Positions 48,350-61,403 are shown, numbered from the stretch's first letter. The stretch: 64,000 nt of DNA from Paragonimus westermani (GCA_008508345.1 QNGE01001739.1:82503-146502), one strand, 5' to 3'. Notes: a model not told the origin generated them from the sequence alone. Numbers and translations are program-made.

Positions 48350-50205
48350 ACTCGACCGAATCACTAAATATAAAAAAGTCTCGATAAATTCGCTTTCGAA
48401 TGGCGTCCAGGTTGTCTGGTTACATCAAGAGGAGACATAGCAACTGCATGTTTACTCAAATGATTGCACGTCTAATACTCCTCGTCAGTTTGTGTTCACA
48501 GTTGTTAAATCTGCCGACCACTGATGGGTTGTACTATGCAGTAAGCAATTCCGTTGATGTGAACTGAAAGTCACTCAGGATTGAATACAGCTTTTACATT
48601 TGTCTTCGCTCTTAAGTCATTGCTGTGCATTTAATGGTGTATATATAATGCTTTACACGTAATGGCATGTATGTTATTTGTGTCAGACCAACCAAATTCT
48701 AATCTTAGCGCGGCTGTTTGACTTAGTGATTTCGTCGAACACACGACGAGTTCCAGTTAACCACCAGTTACGTCCGAGTTTCAATGTTTAAAAGACACTT
48801 GGGCAAAATGAAACTTAGTGAATTGTTGTGCTGGTGCACATGCAGACACTTAGAAACGATGCCAATTTTCTGACTGAAGACTGATATTCTTACGACAGCG
48901 ACTGGAAAGATGTGCATTAAGATAGTAATTTCAGAGGTGCGAAAGTTTAACCTAATCCGTGACACAATTTTTGTAAACCAGTTTTCAAGAATGCCAGCCC
49001 AAAACAAACAACCATTTCTTATTGCAACAGTCGATATATATTTTCGGACCTGACACAGTTGAGAATGCCAAATGCACGATGAAAACCGTCTCATCTCTAA
49101 TCTAGGCATTCTAAGCATTGAATGAATCATTGTACTATGCCGAACAAGAGAGGATTCGGTCGGCTTCATCACTGGCAGTCACTGGCAATCACAACCCTAA
49201 CTACGAACTCTCCTGCACTGTTGTTTGAGAAGAACTTGGAAACTGACTGCTTCTGTCACGGAACATACGGTCTTAGTGATGTGACCACTCCCACCGCATG
49301 ACACTCGACCACTTATCCGTTTATATGTGAGCCAATCAGAACTTTTTCAATTAATAATGATTTTGTTTTTCCGTACTACACAATAGTCACGGCTAGTATG
49401 TTTGTATCTATCACATGGCGTTTCACCTACCTTCCGGAAATTCTGGCCGCTTCGAGGAACACGCCAGCCCAATTAGCCTGGTCATGCTTTGTCAGTAGTG
49501 TAGTCAATTTCCTGCTGCGTCCGCAACCACGCGATCGAGTGATTTATGGTCCTGCTGTCGCACGCAGCACGTGATGTCTGCTCGCCTGGGGCAGCTGCTG
49601 CCACCCTTAGCTATCTGTCTGGCCCGTTGATTACGCACCGCGCCGTTATTCTGCTGGTTGATGATTTTGCCTCCCCGTTCACGTGCATACGCGTGTGACC
49701 TTGGGCGCGTGCACGCACCCACTGTCTCCGTTTTTGAACCCCGTGCTTTACGGGTGCCGCATACAGTCCTGACATTTCATAAGCTCCACACTTAGCATTT
49801 TACCAAAAGACTTTTCTTCACTTCATGATCTCAGCAACAAAACTTGGCAGTGACCTGGACTACCACGGATAAATGGGAATCAGATAATCAGCCTCGGTAA
49901 ACAAGCACGGTTTTATTTAAATGAGCCATCATATAGAATGTAGCGGAGTTAGTCCCAATGCATGACAATAATGGACTAACAACAACAAATTTATCGTTGC
50001 CCGTCCTTTAAGAAAAATTTTTGCTTCCACAACTTCACTAGTAACTGTCTCCACGTTGTCTATCTTTTACTAGTAAGTATTCGAGGACATTCGACTTGTT
50101 GCACAGAGTTCGAAATGAAACATTTCCACGAAGTTACCGTATTTTAACCCTTCGAACAAACCACGACTGACAAAAGTGATCTACTCAGACACACAAATCA
50201 CAAAA
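48350..50205. other. non-coding; CpG-rich patch at 49.5-49.76 kb
   Basis: Most of this is featureless. The patch 49504-49760 is clearly GC- and CpG-richer than its flanks. It holds a 72-codon minus frame with RGGKIINQQNN and many Arg residues. I cannot match it to a family; an old retroelement 5' region or a small CpG island are both possible. Confidence 0.35.
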
Positions 50206-50208
50206 AGA

Positions 50209-50249
50209 CTGTGGAATCGTACCGTTTCTTGCACTCTCATCAGCCACAG
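50209..50249 (-). ncRNA. hammerhead ribozyme candidate in a solo PLE-type repeat
   Basis: On the minus strand helix I is CUGUGG (50249-50244) with CCACAG (50214-50209), six perfect pairs of a sequence unrelated to helix I of PLE2. Between them are CUGAUGA (50243-50237), an 8-nt linker GAGUGCAA (50236-50229), GAAA (50228-50225), a short helix III with CG/CG pairs around a GUA loop, and the triplet AUU. The linker cannot form helix II. The helix III base has a bulge, and U at the cleavage position is unusual, so activity may be low. Flanking similarity to the PLE2 terminal repeat (TGATGAGAGT) suggests common descent. No PLE coding sequence is next to it. Confidence 0.55.
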
Positions 50250-53200
50250 AAGTGCATTCTGTGACACAACAAACGGACTGAATCATATTCAATCAGAACA
50301 AGCAACATAACGAAGGTACAACATCATGTGATCGAAAGCAATCAAATTCATGATAGCTTCAACCCTGCAGTGCATAAGGTCGGTTTCTGGCGCATAAGTT
50401 GCCAAGTTTTGATCAGCTTCAATAGACGTGAACTTTGATTACATAACAGAACTATGAAGCAATTAGATGGGTCTGTTATATTCGTTTTCGATTGAATGGC
50501 CGGTGCTCGATGATGCAGGCAATCGGTTGAGAGTCAAAAGTTTTCATTCATTTTTGAGACATCTGTTCAATTATCAATTTTGATACGTTTAAAAGTGATA
50601 CGTGTTTATTCCGTTTGGTCAGTTTAGGCCATCTGAATCGCCGTATCCTTCGATCTAAACCCAATCAGAGAATTCACACACGACCACGAGCCCCACTCTC
50701 CTCATGCGTACGTGTGAATGAGCATCAATTCAGATCTATTCGTACAGGTGACCTTACATACGGTCTGTTCCTTCTGTACGACTGGGCCATTCTGAAAACT
50801 GCGGATAGATTTTACTTACCACTCTTAAATGATAGGCCAGGTTACAAAACTTGTCCGTCGCGAGGGCACATAGAAAAATCTTGAGCGTCTGATCCTCATG
50901 ATAAGCATGTACACGTGTTGCCCGAACAATACTTATCAAAGGTTTCATTACCGTTCGTTGCCAGCACCTTAATATTGAGAACACATTGCATTATTGGGCC
51001 AGTCGTTGTTGTTATGTGGGATAACCATAACAGTGAAAACAGAAAGTATGGTTTTCACAGTAATGTAACCAATAGTAGTTTGTCGTAGTTTACTGTAGCT
51101 TGCGGGCAACGTCGATTCACGTTAACACAATCACACAATAAGCATTGCTCGCTGAATTGTGATGAGTTGAGCCAAATTTAATCTAATTTTATAAATGCCC
51201 AACATCAATCTGACTGTGGAAGACTACTTCTGTCGTATCATACATCTAAGAGAATTAACTGTCAGTGTACATTCGGAGGCACAATTATCAAAATAGTGTC
51301 CGCTTTTCAAGAGCTGCTACACTGATCGGATGGGATTGTAAGCAAACAGTGTGGTTGAGGTAAGTTTCTTGAAAACCATCAAACCTCTCTTTCCGTCTAG
51401 CTAAATGGAAACTATGGGAAAGGTGTATAGGTTTTTTTATGCTGATTTACGCTTAGTCAACGAGAACCCGGTTTCATAAGTAAAATTTCGTCCACCTGAT
51501 TGCATCTGGGCATTGGCTTCTTCCTTCATAAGAAAGCAGGTATTTAAGCCACAATCTCTGTAAATCATATTCACACCTGTATACTGATCGATGTTTACAC
51601 TTTAAGGTGGATGAACCCATTTGATTATTGGGCGAATGTGGGAGGCCAGTGAGGTGAACTGTTTCATCAGGATGTCGAGATTTGGATACTCAACCGCAAT
51701 CCGATAACCTTCCATTCAGTCATACATCTAAAGTCAGTGATTTTAACTCAAACCCTGACAGCCAATCTGTCGTGGTCTTGGTCAATATCGGATCGACATG
51801 TAGAAGTCGTCAACGGTTACGTTCTTTTGTTTTCCTGTATTTTCAATAAATTTTGAGTCTCAGCAGCTAGCTGTCGGCTTGTAGAATTGGTTTTCATAAC
51901 TTCATTTTTCGAAATGCCACAGACAGTTGTCTGTATCTTGCTGGGCGGCTGAATGATTTGTACCATCACGTGTTCACCGAAAACAACGCTCACATGAAAT
52001 AGGTCGGCAACAAACCGCTGAGTTTGTCTGCTTAATGAACACTGTTTTTTAGAGGAATTGTAGATCTCTGGTAATCTGGAATTGAACCGAACTTGATCAA
52101 ACGGCGGAAAAATGATGGTGGTTGAAAGGAAAAAACAATCCAGATGGAAGATTTTTAAGTTTACATCTGGACAACAGTTGTTGGTCTAGAAGCATTGTGT
52201 CTCAACCAGAAATCACAGCCAGCACTATTGACAAAGTAGAAACTAAATTCAGGAGTGAGTTATGTGATTCCGCGCATTAATTGCCACATCAAAAATTCGC
52301 TTCATATTTCCGACCGTTCTGTTACCGAAGTTTTGCTTGCATTGTAGCTCCACGTGTTTTCGATAGGGTGCAAATCTGGTGGGCATTGTGCCTAGATGAA
52401 GAACACTGTATTAACTCTGAGACCGTCGATGATTGACGAAAAGTAGTGTTAACGTCTTACAAGAATCCGTAGCTCGTTTCCGTGAGATACGAAGAAAGAT
52501 CGGAGTTCAAAGTCCTCCGATATTTCCATCTGATAGTCTTTGCCTGATTTATTGCAAATTCACTCATCCTTTTCACCCAGACCATTCACGATCCACAAAC
52601 GGACCGTCGGTCATCCAGAATGATGGGATACACAAACTTCTTAAACGATAATTCGTTTCGTATGTTTTAAATCCCGGACTTTTCAGCATGAGGTCGTGAA
52701 GGCAAGGTGCAACTTCAGTTCAACTAGCTTGACTAAACCACACTCTCCTGATCCAACCAAATTCACTTCTAACAGGGAATGATTATTAGCATCCGTTGTT
52801 CAAACGCGGGTCACTGTGCAAGCAGGGAGTCTGAAACTAGCATAATTTGTGCGTCATCGGTCTGAAGACGATTTTTTCAGTCATCAAAACCGAACGGACG
52901 TCGAATTCCAAATGTTTACGTGTAGGTAGTTCACACCATGTGGTCCCTCATCTGAAAACCGCAACATTTTCACTGATTCGGGTTAGTTACGATCAATATG
53001 CAGTGTAGGACAGTGACGGCCTTAGATTTACAGCTAGGCTGCCAGTTCACGCGGCTCAGGTCCGATAATTCAAACGGTACAGAAAATGTTCTCTATATCA
53101 ATGTTCCCTCTAGCCTGTGTCGGCTCGGAAAAGTGAACACTATGTCATATGACCACTGAGTGCAGAAGTTTTCTTGTTAGCCATACTGCTGACAAAAATG

Positions 53201-56200
53201 GAGCAGTCTAGACCTAAATTTCTGTTCTCAGCTACGTGCTATTCACTGCCCATTCACTGCATGTGTATTGTTAGGTAGACAGGTATAAGGGCAAATTGAA
53301 TAACGGATCACGAATGTTAACTTGCTATTCTAGTGTAGTTTTCAACCTCCCAAATTTACACCTTTGAAAGACAGTCTGGCAGGTGTATGCATAGTCTGTG
53401 GTGATGTTTAGACTCTGACATAAGCACATCTATATGCAGTTCAGATGGCCACCCAAAGTGTCGACCATAGCTTTCGAGTACCCACCCACCTCCCGTTTTC
53501 ACGTTTACCTTTTGCTGCCTCAGCCTTTAAAAGTGTGAGTCAGATTTGATATCAAACTCTTGCAGTAGCACAAAGCACTCGCCTCGAACGAACTGTCTGA
53601 GACCCGAACCACACAACCGAATTCTCAGCTCCGGTAACCATGGGCCAGTGAAATATGATTCACATTATCATTCCGATTTTTAAAGTGGACTCACAGACTT
53701 TGTGTACACATCACCAAGGAGTTAGCCTGGTCTCCATTGCAACAAAACTGCTTGCAGTCATTGTACTCTGTACATTAAGCGTAGTGCCCGAGAGATAGTT
53801 TAATTTAAAGCCATGAAACCTGGCCCATTGGCGTACAGAATGTAGAGTGTCCATTCACAATCATCAGCTTCTCTGAAGCATTAGTGGCTAGTGACGGAAA
53901 TACTGTATCAGCTAGGACGAAGTTCGCTGATATGTTATCGTGACAAAGAGACTCAGTCAGTCATCATACATGACTGTCTCGTTTTACAAGTTTCATTGAC
54001 CCGGACATACTTTAAGAATGCAACGCCATACTTTGTTTACGAGTGGTGGGTGAGAATGTAAATGACAGCTTGGTGGCCAGCGTCTCCTTTGGACTTGGAA
54101 TATTGAAGTATGGACAATGAAGCTGGCTTCGGTGAGACACTTCCTACCTCTTGGTTGCAGTTCGGAGAGCATCTTCGATTGAGGATATTGTCTGAGCCAG
54201 CCAGGAATAGAAATCACTGTTACAAGTGCTGCAAATTTCTGTGTGCGCTGATGTAATGCCTTTTAGTAAAGTTGAAGTCACAGAACTCCACAGGCTTGTT
54301 GAACGGCATTTTGATTGGCAATAGTCAGTATAGGATTTGGGCTACCGTATATTGAAGATAGTCCACAAGTGATCAAAGCCTCCATATTTTCATAGATCTC
54401 TCAGCCAATCCCGTTCGAAATGAGACAATAGATTTAGATGTTTCCTTTTTCACAGTTCGTCATTGTGTGTGTGCTAATTTCTTCCCCACCTTCTCCCTTT
54501 TTAATGTACTTATTCGGCAACTTTCTCTCCCCTTTGTTGTGACATGTATGCCACTTTCAGTGGCTAGTCTTCCTTGAACCCTACATGTACTGGGATTATA
54601 GATTCTGATGTTGAAAACGAGTGTTTCAATCGTCACTGATTTTCATTTAACTAATACCTTCAGGTGCATGGCCTGAATTGTAGCCCAAATGTTGTAATAA
54701 GATCTCAAAAGATAGCTATACTCTTGAAAGCATTATAGGGTGCTTTACTGAGTTGAAGTTACCGTGATTCCAATATACAAGATCCAATACACAACTACAT
54801 CCACGGTTGTGCAATGGAATCTAAAAGGGTTAAGGTGAGTACATAAACAACAGCGTCCAGATATCATCAAAATGTTTTTATATACTAATTAACCTCATTA
54901 CGTTCTGTTGTTGCACTGTACTGTGTGCACCGATGAACACACAGGGTGTGTGGACAAAGTTTACGGCCTTTGGATGTTATTTTCATGCGAGCCAAAAAAG
55001 TTTGTGATTCTAACAGGTGCTGGCTACAATAGTTGCTGGTTGCGATCACTGAAGTGATGTCCACCCGCGCCAGTAGTAACGAAGTAATTACACCCTTCAG
55101 AACTTCAGTTCATGGTGTGCCTGTTCAACTTTGTCCCTGGCAGGTATGCTTTATTGCTTAACCAACAGGTGAAAATCACCTCTGCTGCAGCTTTTGTATA
55201 TATTGCCTATACCTGCCTTCATACTCCTGTTCCATCTACTCTCACCTGGTGCCAGGATGAGATGCTAATACCGCCGATCTTCATAGCGAATCTGCGTATA
55301 TCTTCGTAGCTTAAGGTTGATCATTCGTAAGGTCTATATTCAGCGACCCGCCAGTCTGCCAGTAATCCCTGGGGCTATGGTGTATGCGCGTCAAGGCCGC
55401 CTGTGTGACCCACACTCGTGCCAAGGCTCGAAGTGTGTTCTGATTGGTCGCGGCTTCAACGACCAACGGCTCACTCGTCCATGCACTTTAAAATGACCCG
55501 AATGCTTGTAAATGCGACGATATGTTATGTGCTTCTAGTGAGTCACGTGTTCTCACTACCGCTGTTATTGTCCTTAAGGCATGTAGTGGATGGGGCTCGT
55601 ATACAGATACAACAGGGTATTCAGTTGTATTTCATGTGGCTCGCAAGAGTCGACAAGCCCCTTCAGCCGACCAAAGTGAACATAGCTGCTTGGGATGTTC
55701 GTATTTGAGACTAGCCACCATTAGTTTATGCCGAGGAGACAACTCTGAAAACGTAGGTAGGTTATAGTCAAGCAGCACACTTGGCATGCGCGGTGTGCCT
55801 ACTAAGTTACCGCACCGAAGTGTGTTGGCTACACAAAATTGTTACACTCTTATCTTCATCTCTCCGACTGCCTTGAAATTTTCGTACACCTGTGTCAGCA
55901 TTCAGAGCAGTGCTTACAAGAAAGCGCCGATAAGCCGATTTATTTCAACTGGTGAATTTTCACATCACTTTAAACGCGAACATTCGATGCATCACTAGAG
56001 GCCTGGTGAACGAGTAAGTCTTTTCCAGACTGCTAAGCGAGAATCGCGACTGCAAGCTTACTAATAAATCTTCACAGATCTACCTGAAATTGTGCTAATT
56101 AGGCGATGCCGTCTATATCCTACAGTCCTTTGATCAACATCCTTCAGATGTTGGTCTTCGTTGGTAATCGTACAGTGTTGATCGAAGTGACATCAAGTAA

Positions 56201-56324
56201 CGAATTACTGTAACTTTCGTCACCTTCAGTGCGAGAAACTTGGAGGGGGAAAAAAATACCAAACAAGTTAGAAGAGTGAATTCAATCGTTTCCTTCCTTT
56301 TGCGATCAAAGTAAATTGGGAGCG
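50250..56324. other. long non-coding stretch
   Basis: No supported gene in 6 kb. Open frames of 65-96 codons carry no motif. The patch 55330-55480 is GC-richer than the rest, but I cannot assign it. Short splice-bounded segments at 51312-51359 and near 54790-54834 are at chance level. Confidence 0.4.
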
Positions 56325-56395
56325 TCGTGTCCGAGTGGACTTATTATGTTAGACGGGGTCTATCATGTACTCGTGGATCGATCCAATCAGCTTGA
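56325..56395 (+). mobile_element. degenerate tRNA(Ser/Leu)-like relic
   Basis: GTCGTGTCCGAGTGGACT resembles the D-arm region of a class II tRNA, and GTGGATCGATCC about 45 bp later resembles a T-arm B box. The acceptor ends do not pair and the anticodon arm is not recognisable, so it is a SINE head or tRNA pseudogene at best. Confidence 0.3.
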
Positions 56396-56577
56396 ACAGC
56401 TTGGAGGGACATACCAATTTTGCAGGGCTTCAAGTAAACGCCACTTCTTCCACACAGTCGAAATTTGTGTGAAAGCAGTAAACGAGGCCTAAGACGAACA
56501 CCGTTGCTCACAAGATTTTTTTCTGACCGTCAGTTCTTCAGTCCTGGTACTCTAATAATTTCATCAGAAAAGATATA

Positions 56578-56618
56578 TTGCGATATGTCAACATTTCGTT
56601 TACTCTCATCAGTCGCAA
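56578..56618 (-). ncRNA. type I hammerhead ribozyme in PLE2 terminal repeat
   Basis: Minus strand, in order: helix I 5' strand UUGCGA (56618-56613), CUGAUGA (56612-56606), 8-nt linker GAGUAAAC (56605-56598), GAAA (56597-56594), helix III AUGU-UG-ACAU (four perfect pairs, its first A being the last of GAAA), cleavage after A at 56584 (triplet AUA), and helix I 3' strand UCGCAA (56583-56578). Both helices I and III are fully paired. Helix II is reduced to one possible G-C pair. Open helix I makes it type I, the topology reported for PLE hammerheads. It lies about 115 bp beyond the last recognisable GIY-YIG coding residues. Confidence 0.75.
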
Positions 56619-56734
56619 ATGTAAAACATGCCTGTTATATACATCATACGGATAAGGACAAACAAGGGCTAGAAACGCCTACAACGACATCAAGTCTTAT
56701 GTAATCACGATCACGGCAACCCAGTAGGTCGCCG

Positions 56735-57900
56735 CAAACACTTTTGTGCACATAAAGTCGGCTGGTAAGTTCGGATTAGCATCGCTTGTCAGAATGCCAA
56801 TAATTTTGGGTTTCGGTCACGCAACAGTATCTTGAATGAGTTCAATTAGTCAACTTGGTGACCTGTTGTTATGACGTGTTTAGCAATCGACGACGTTGGA
56901 TTTCAAGCCGTCAGTGTACCAGGTTGAGGCTGATGCGTCATAAGTTGTCACAACCACTTTGGGATGTGTTCGGTAACCTGCTGTGATAGTTGTTGATCTG
57001 TTATGCAAATGTAAACGTCAGTGCGAATACAATTAAATTGATATGCAACATGGTAGACAGAAGAGTTTGGCAAACTACTTTCGCGATTGCGTAGAGCTAG
57101 TACTCTGGTGGTTTGAACTAAGCGCAATTGCGCAGCCACATACGTTCGAGCTGGAGCAGACTTAATTTGTGCTTTATGTCGTTGGCTAGATGGGCATTTT
57201 TGAATGACAAGAATAGAAAAACATCCTTCTTTCGAGCCGTGATTATGGTCTCGGTGCTATTCTTAACCGTACGGTGTGTCTCTATGAATTTATTAGAGTA
57301 TCCATTTGCTAGTAAAGTTTGTCTCAGCAACTCCTTTTCTGTCTGCAATGTGTCAGGAGTACAAATGCACCTAGCTCTATGGAACAGTGTCTTAATCAGA
57401 GCCCGTTTGTGTGCAATTTGAGCAAAGCTGGAAAACTGGAGAAATTGACCACCCCATGTCGCTTTGCGGTGAACTGAGCGCTGTAACATGCCATCCACAC
57501 GTCTAGTGATGACCATATCCAAAAAAGGTGAACTGTTGTTCGAATCAATTTCGTAAGACAAAGATAGGGTGAATAATATTAAGGAAGTTTAATAGCAAAT
57601 CAAAATGAGTGGCGTCAGTAAAAATTAAAATATCATCAACGTATCGTTCGTACAATAACAATTCAGTTGTGCATTCAGGGACTTGCCGCTCAATCATTCC
57701 TAATAAGTTGTCTGCTAGTGTTTGACCTAAGGGATTAGCCATAGCAACAACGTCTACCTGTTTGTAAGCAAGTCCATCAAAATCAAAACGATTTTTTTCT
57801 GTGTACCACAAAATAAGATCTTTGAGGTGTTCAAGTGGAACACCTATAACACAGTTCTTATTCGGGATTAAGTAACACAAAGAATCATATGGGCAAGCGC
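56735..57900 (-). pseudogene. PLE2 polyprotein: RT core + GIY-YIG endonuclease, broken
   Basis: The first piece (57880-57545) begins in the RT with LIPNKNCVIGVPLEHLKDL. It contains ANPLGQTLADNLLG (the GSPLGPxLAD motif with substitutions) and an intact catalytic RYVDDILIFTD. A frameshift near 57550 leads to 57561-57118, with SPFLDMVITRRVDG, RSVHRKATWGGQ and AHKRALIKTLFHRARC. A second frameshift near 57130 opens the endonuclease piece. There the core reads DVYICITDQQL instead of the expected YIGRTD, so the GIY-YIG active site is damaged. EHIPKWL follows, then an in-frame stop at 56948. After it NPTSSIAKHVITTGHQVD, LLRDRNPKLLAF and LCAQK continue with several stops to about 56735. It is non-functional. 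Confidence 0.8.
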
Positions 57901-60900
57901 TTTCTCAGCAACACTTCGCAACAGCTGTGTGCGTTGTGATTACGTTTGTATTTGCTGATGCATTCCTTGATAGAACCTACCTTCTACCGATTACTGACAA
58001 AAATACTTGTGGTTGTGATTGATACCATGAGGATTCCCCTCAAACATGATTGTTTCAAGAGATATGTGATAATTTCCTGGAACTCTGCTGCATATTAGAC
58101 AATCGATGGTTTCGCAGAGCTTCTCAATTTTGAAGAAATCGTTCCGCTTTTACGTGGTAAAGGGCTTCACATTTTCTTAGACAACTCCATAAATACAGTG
58201 TCTTCATAAGCATAATATCTACAAGAAGAAAACTCATCCTGTATTATGTTCCTTTCTACCAATGCCGACTGTGCCGGCTGTTGTCCTAAGCACTGAGAAA
58301 ACAGAACATCAAGTATAGTAGTCAAGGATCGATCAGTCACAAGCAGTTCACAGATTGCGCACGGATTGTGTATTCAGAGTGAACTAGAGAGGCAACAAGT
58401 TATAAGTTAGTGGGCGTGGGAAGATAACCATACTCTTTATGGGGTGATTAAGTGAAACCTAAACAGTACACCGGTAGCTACATGACAGATCACATTACGG
58501 AGGTCAGGCTGATATCGCCGCCAAATTTCCACTGTTAATGTTAATCGGTTCTGTTTGATATATACTAGGCTGTGTTTGCGGTGCGACTGCTAGGAAGCAG
58601 TTGGGCTTCCACCCTTAATTCGGATCATTTTTGACGTCTCACTGTCGCAGACGTTGATCCATCTAGCAGTTTTTTCTCAAACGTTTCACTTTCTCCGACT
58701 TGTTTATTATCAGTGAAGTGCAAATTAAGAAGCACACGGGAGTTTTTGTTTCTTCTAAACATTGTATCTCAATTAGCTCCACTGATTCCAACGAGAAAGG
58801 GTGCGGGAGATTTGAGTTTTCTCTAGCAACGCACAAATGCGTAAGCACAGACTTCATCCCGTCTGTTGCGTCTGTTTCTCTCGGCTTAACTGGAGAAGTT
58901 GAACGATATCCACAAACGGCTGTGGATAGATGGACAGTATGAAAACGGGGCGGTGCTATTTGGGGTTACCATTTATAGTAATGTTACTCCAACTGACTGC
59001 GAGGCTGTGCTGACCCCTGTCGGATAGTAACACCGAGTTCTAAACAATTTAGCGCACTTACAAACACAGTCTTCTTGTGTCAAGCCCCGTGACACTGATG
59101 TATGGTGCCACTTACTAAGTTATATGGAACAAGCACACAGTGAGTGTCCTCCTCCCTGCCTAACCAATATGATGGTTAGCTGGTCGTAGTTTTCTGCTTG
59201 TCATCTAGCCCAAATTGTTTCACCAACGTGAAACAGTCTGCACAACGACGGCAACTAAAAAGAATGCTTGTGTTTCCATTAATTTGCCATCGGTAATTGT
59301 TCAACTGAACACCTATTTGGCCCAGTTCATAAATCCTGCTAGATTTTATCCGCCATTAATTTGGGCTAAGTTATGAACGTTCTAAACGTGCATGTCATTC
59401 AATAGTTTACCATGCTTACAGTGGATATCAACCAGCATACACTTTTGGCCCTAAGTAACTGGTTAACAGCCTCGTCAACCTGCAGCTTTCAACCTCGTTT
59501 ACTTGGCTTTCTTGTCTCTCTGGGTTGGAACAAATTAACATTGCACCTAGATAAATGTGTTTGTTATCAGCAGAAATCGCTGGATTCCCGAGACCGATAA
59601 TCACGGGCTCGGTAGATAAAGTAAGCGGCGGTGTTCTGCGTTCATGGGCAGACCATAATGGAAACCTTCCGATTCCATTACGTAACCGGACTGTTGACAA
59701 CTATTCTAGACACCTTCCCAAGCGCGATTGGTCGTGCCTATATATGTATATGTACGTTTATGTGTGTATGCTTATATACATATTTGCACATATAACTTTG
59801 AGAAATAAAACAATACGGCAAATGTTACCAATGTCATATAAAAGACGTTTTGCAGACCAAATACATCTGTACAGAAATAATCGTGGCGACGGAGCTGGAC
59901 AGGTACATCATGAGGAACCTAGGACCGATTGTTTTGTTTGCCGTGAATCCATCTATAGAAGGAATGAATATTAGTATCCTTGGCTAGTTCGTATCTCACA
60001 ATCGATAAATCTAGGCAGCATGTATTTCGCTGCACATTTCTTGATATTGCTCATCGTAACAATGGCAACAATAAACGACAAACATGATAACTAAAACATG
60101 CTTGCAGACCGTCCTGTCTTAAAATATAACAAAACAGCCACAAAAGAATATAGTCGACTTTGGAAGTTGAATAGGAAGAGGGGTGCCTATAAACTTTTTG
60201 CGCCATTCAGTGTTCTCAGTGTTGTTGTCTTTAGTGATGTTTTCAGCGTTTTTAACGTTGTTGTTGTTGTTGTTTCTGGTTTTGCCAATTCTGTCGACGT
60301 TATCGTTCTTAACTAATGGGAACACCCACGGTGGACGCTGTTGTGTTTCTACACTTTTGTACAAGATTGTGCCTTCCAATTCAAAGCTTGTCTAAGATTT
60401 TTTTAGAAAATACTTGTGATTCCACAGGTAACTTGCACAGATTTGTGTGTTTATCTGAAACCGATTTGTGATCTTAGTGTATTTGGTTCGTTGAGTTGGT
60501 AGGTTTATCAACTGTAACAGTGTGGATCACCTGATGGGAAGCTGCTGTCGAGAGTGAATACATTTCGCCGACATTTGCAAACTGTTTAACACACAATATG
60601 AGGCACAGAATATTTGCCCTGTTCTCTTGGGCACATTAAGTAGCACACATTATTAGTAGCAGATATATTAGTTATACAATTCAATGTGTTAGGACCATCA
60701 CGTTGGTCCTTTCACCTCAGATAAAAATCTGATACGGTTAATTCGGTGCTTCCGATGAAGCGAAAGATCACACAGATCACCGCTATCCAACAATCAAGAC
60801 GTTAACTGAACAGAGGATTTTTGATCATAGATGGATGACTGAACATTCGGTTTGACAGATATACTGCGTAAAGCAGGCGGACACACGCTCACAAAGAGTT

Positions 60901-61403
60901 CACACATATATAAGCTAACGAGTACAAGCGTAGGACTTTCCGCTTGTGCTGCTGGAATGTGTTAGAAACATATCAAACAACTCAGTTGACAATGAACCGA
61001 TCACTTAAAAGCAGTGTCCTTAGACTGACAGCTCAGTGAAAAAAATGAAGACAATTACGTCGGACCGAAGAGAAAACGGCTCTTCCGAACCGCGACTGCG
61101 CGTGAATCACGCCCTAGACAATGGTTGGCTTCAGTGATGCATTCTTGTTCAGTCCCCTCAGACTGTTAAGGAAAGACGGGATTGACCAGATAGGAAATGA
61201 TCCATGCAGACAAGCACAACTCTGAGGGCAAACAGGGAGGTGAATACCACAGTCTACAAGACATGGAAAATGTAACGCCAATATCTGTCCACAGTCATGC
61301 TTCAACGGTACTATAGTCTTTGAAGTGTGCGGTTGACGGGAACACGTGAACGTGATCGTATAGATAGGGATTACAGAAATAAACGTCAACTTTTTATACA
61401 AGT
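57901..61403. other. non-coding, nothing recognised
   Basis: Open frames up to 139 codons (59555-59974, plus) show no motif. The region 59740-59800 is an AT/TATA-rich simple-sequence tract, and 60115-60395 is a T/G-rich low-complexity segment that keeps several frames open at once. Confidence 0.4.
60257..60274. repeat. (GTT)6 microsatellite
   Basis: Six GTT units inside a T/G-rich tract. It explains the Val/Leu-rich plus frames and the poly-Asn minus frame seen here. Confidence 0.9.

Larger units (their letters stand above)
56530..57900 (-). mobile_element. Penelope-like element copy 2 (PLE2), degenerate
   Basis: This is the 3' half of a PLE: RT core, GIY-YIG remnant and a terminal-repeat segment with the best hammerhead core in the window. 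The terminal repeat (about 56660-56530 on the minus strand) has GTATATAAC, GGCATGTTT, the ribozyme and then TTCTGATGAAAT. This whole order is repeated at 1.06-1.30 kb. Compared with PLE1 the protein is clearly homologous but quite diverged, so the two come from different subfamilies or old insertions. The copy starts abruptly near 57900. Confidence 0.8.

Noticed and set aside
51312..51359. 48-nt segment before a GAG/GTAAGT donor
   Set aside because: Same reasoning; no neighbours.
59555..59974. 139-codon plus-strand frame
   Set aside because: Runs through a TATA-rich simple-sequence tract; no motif or splice support.
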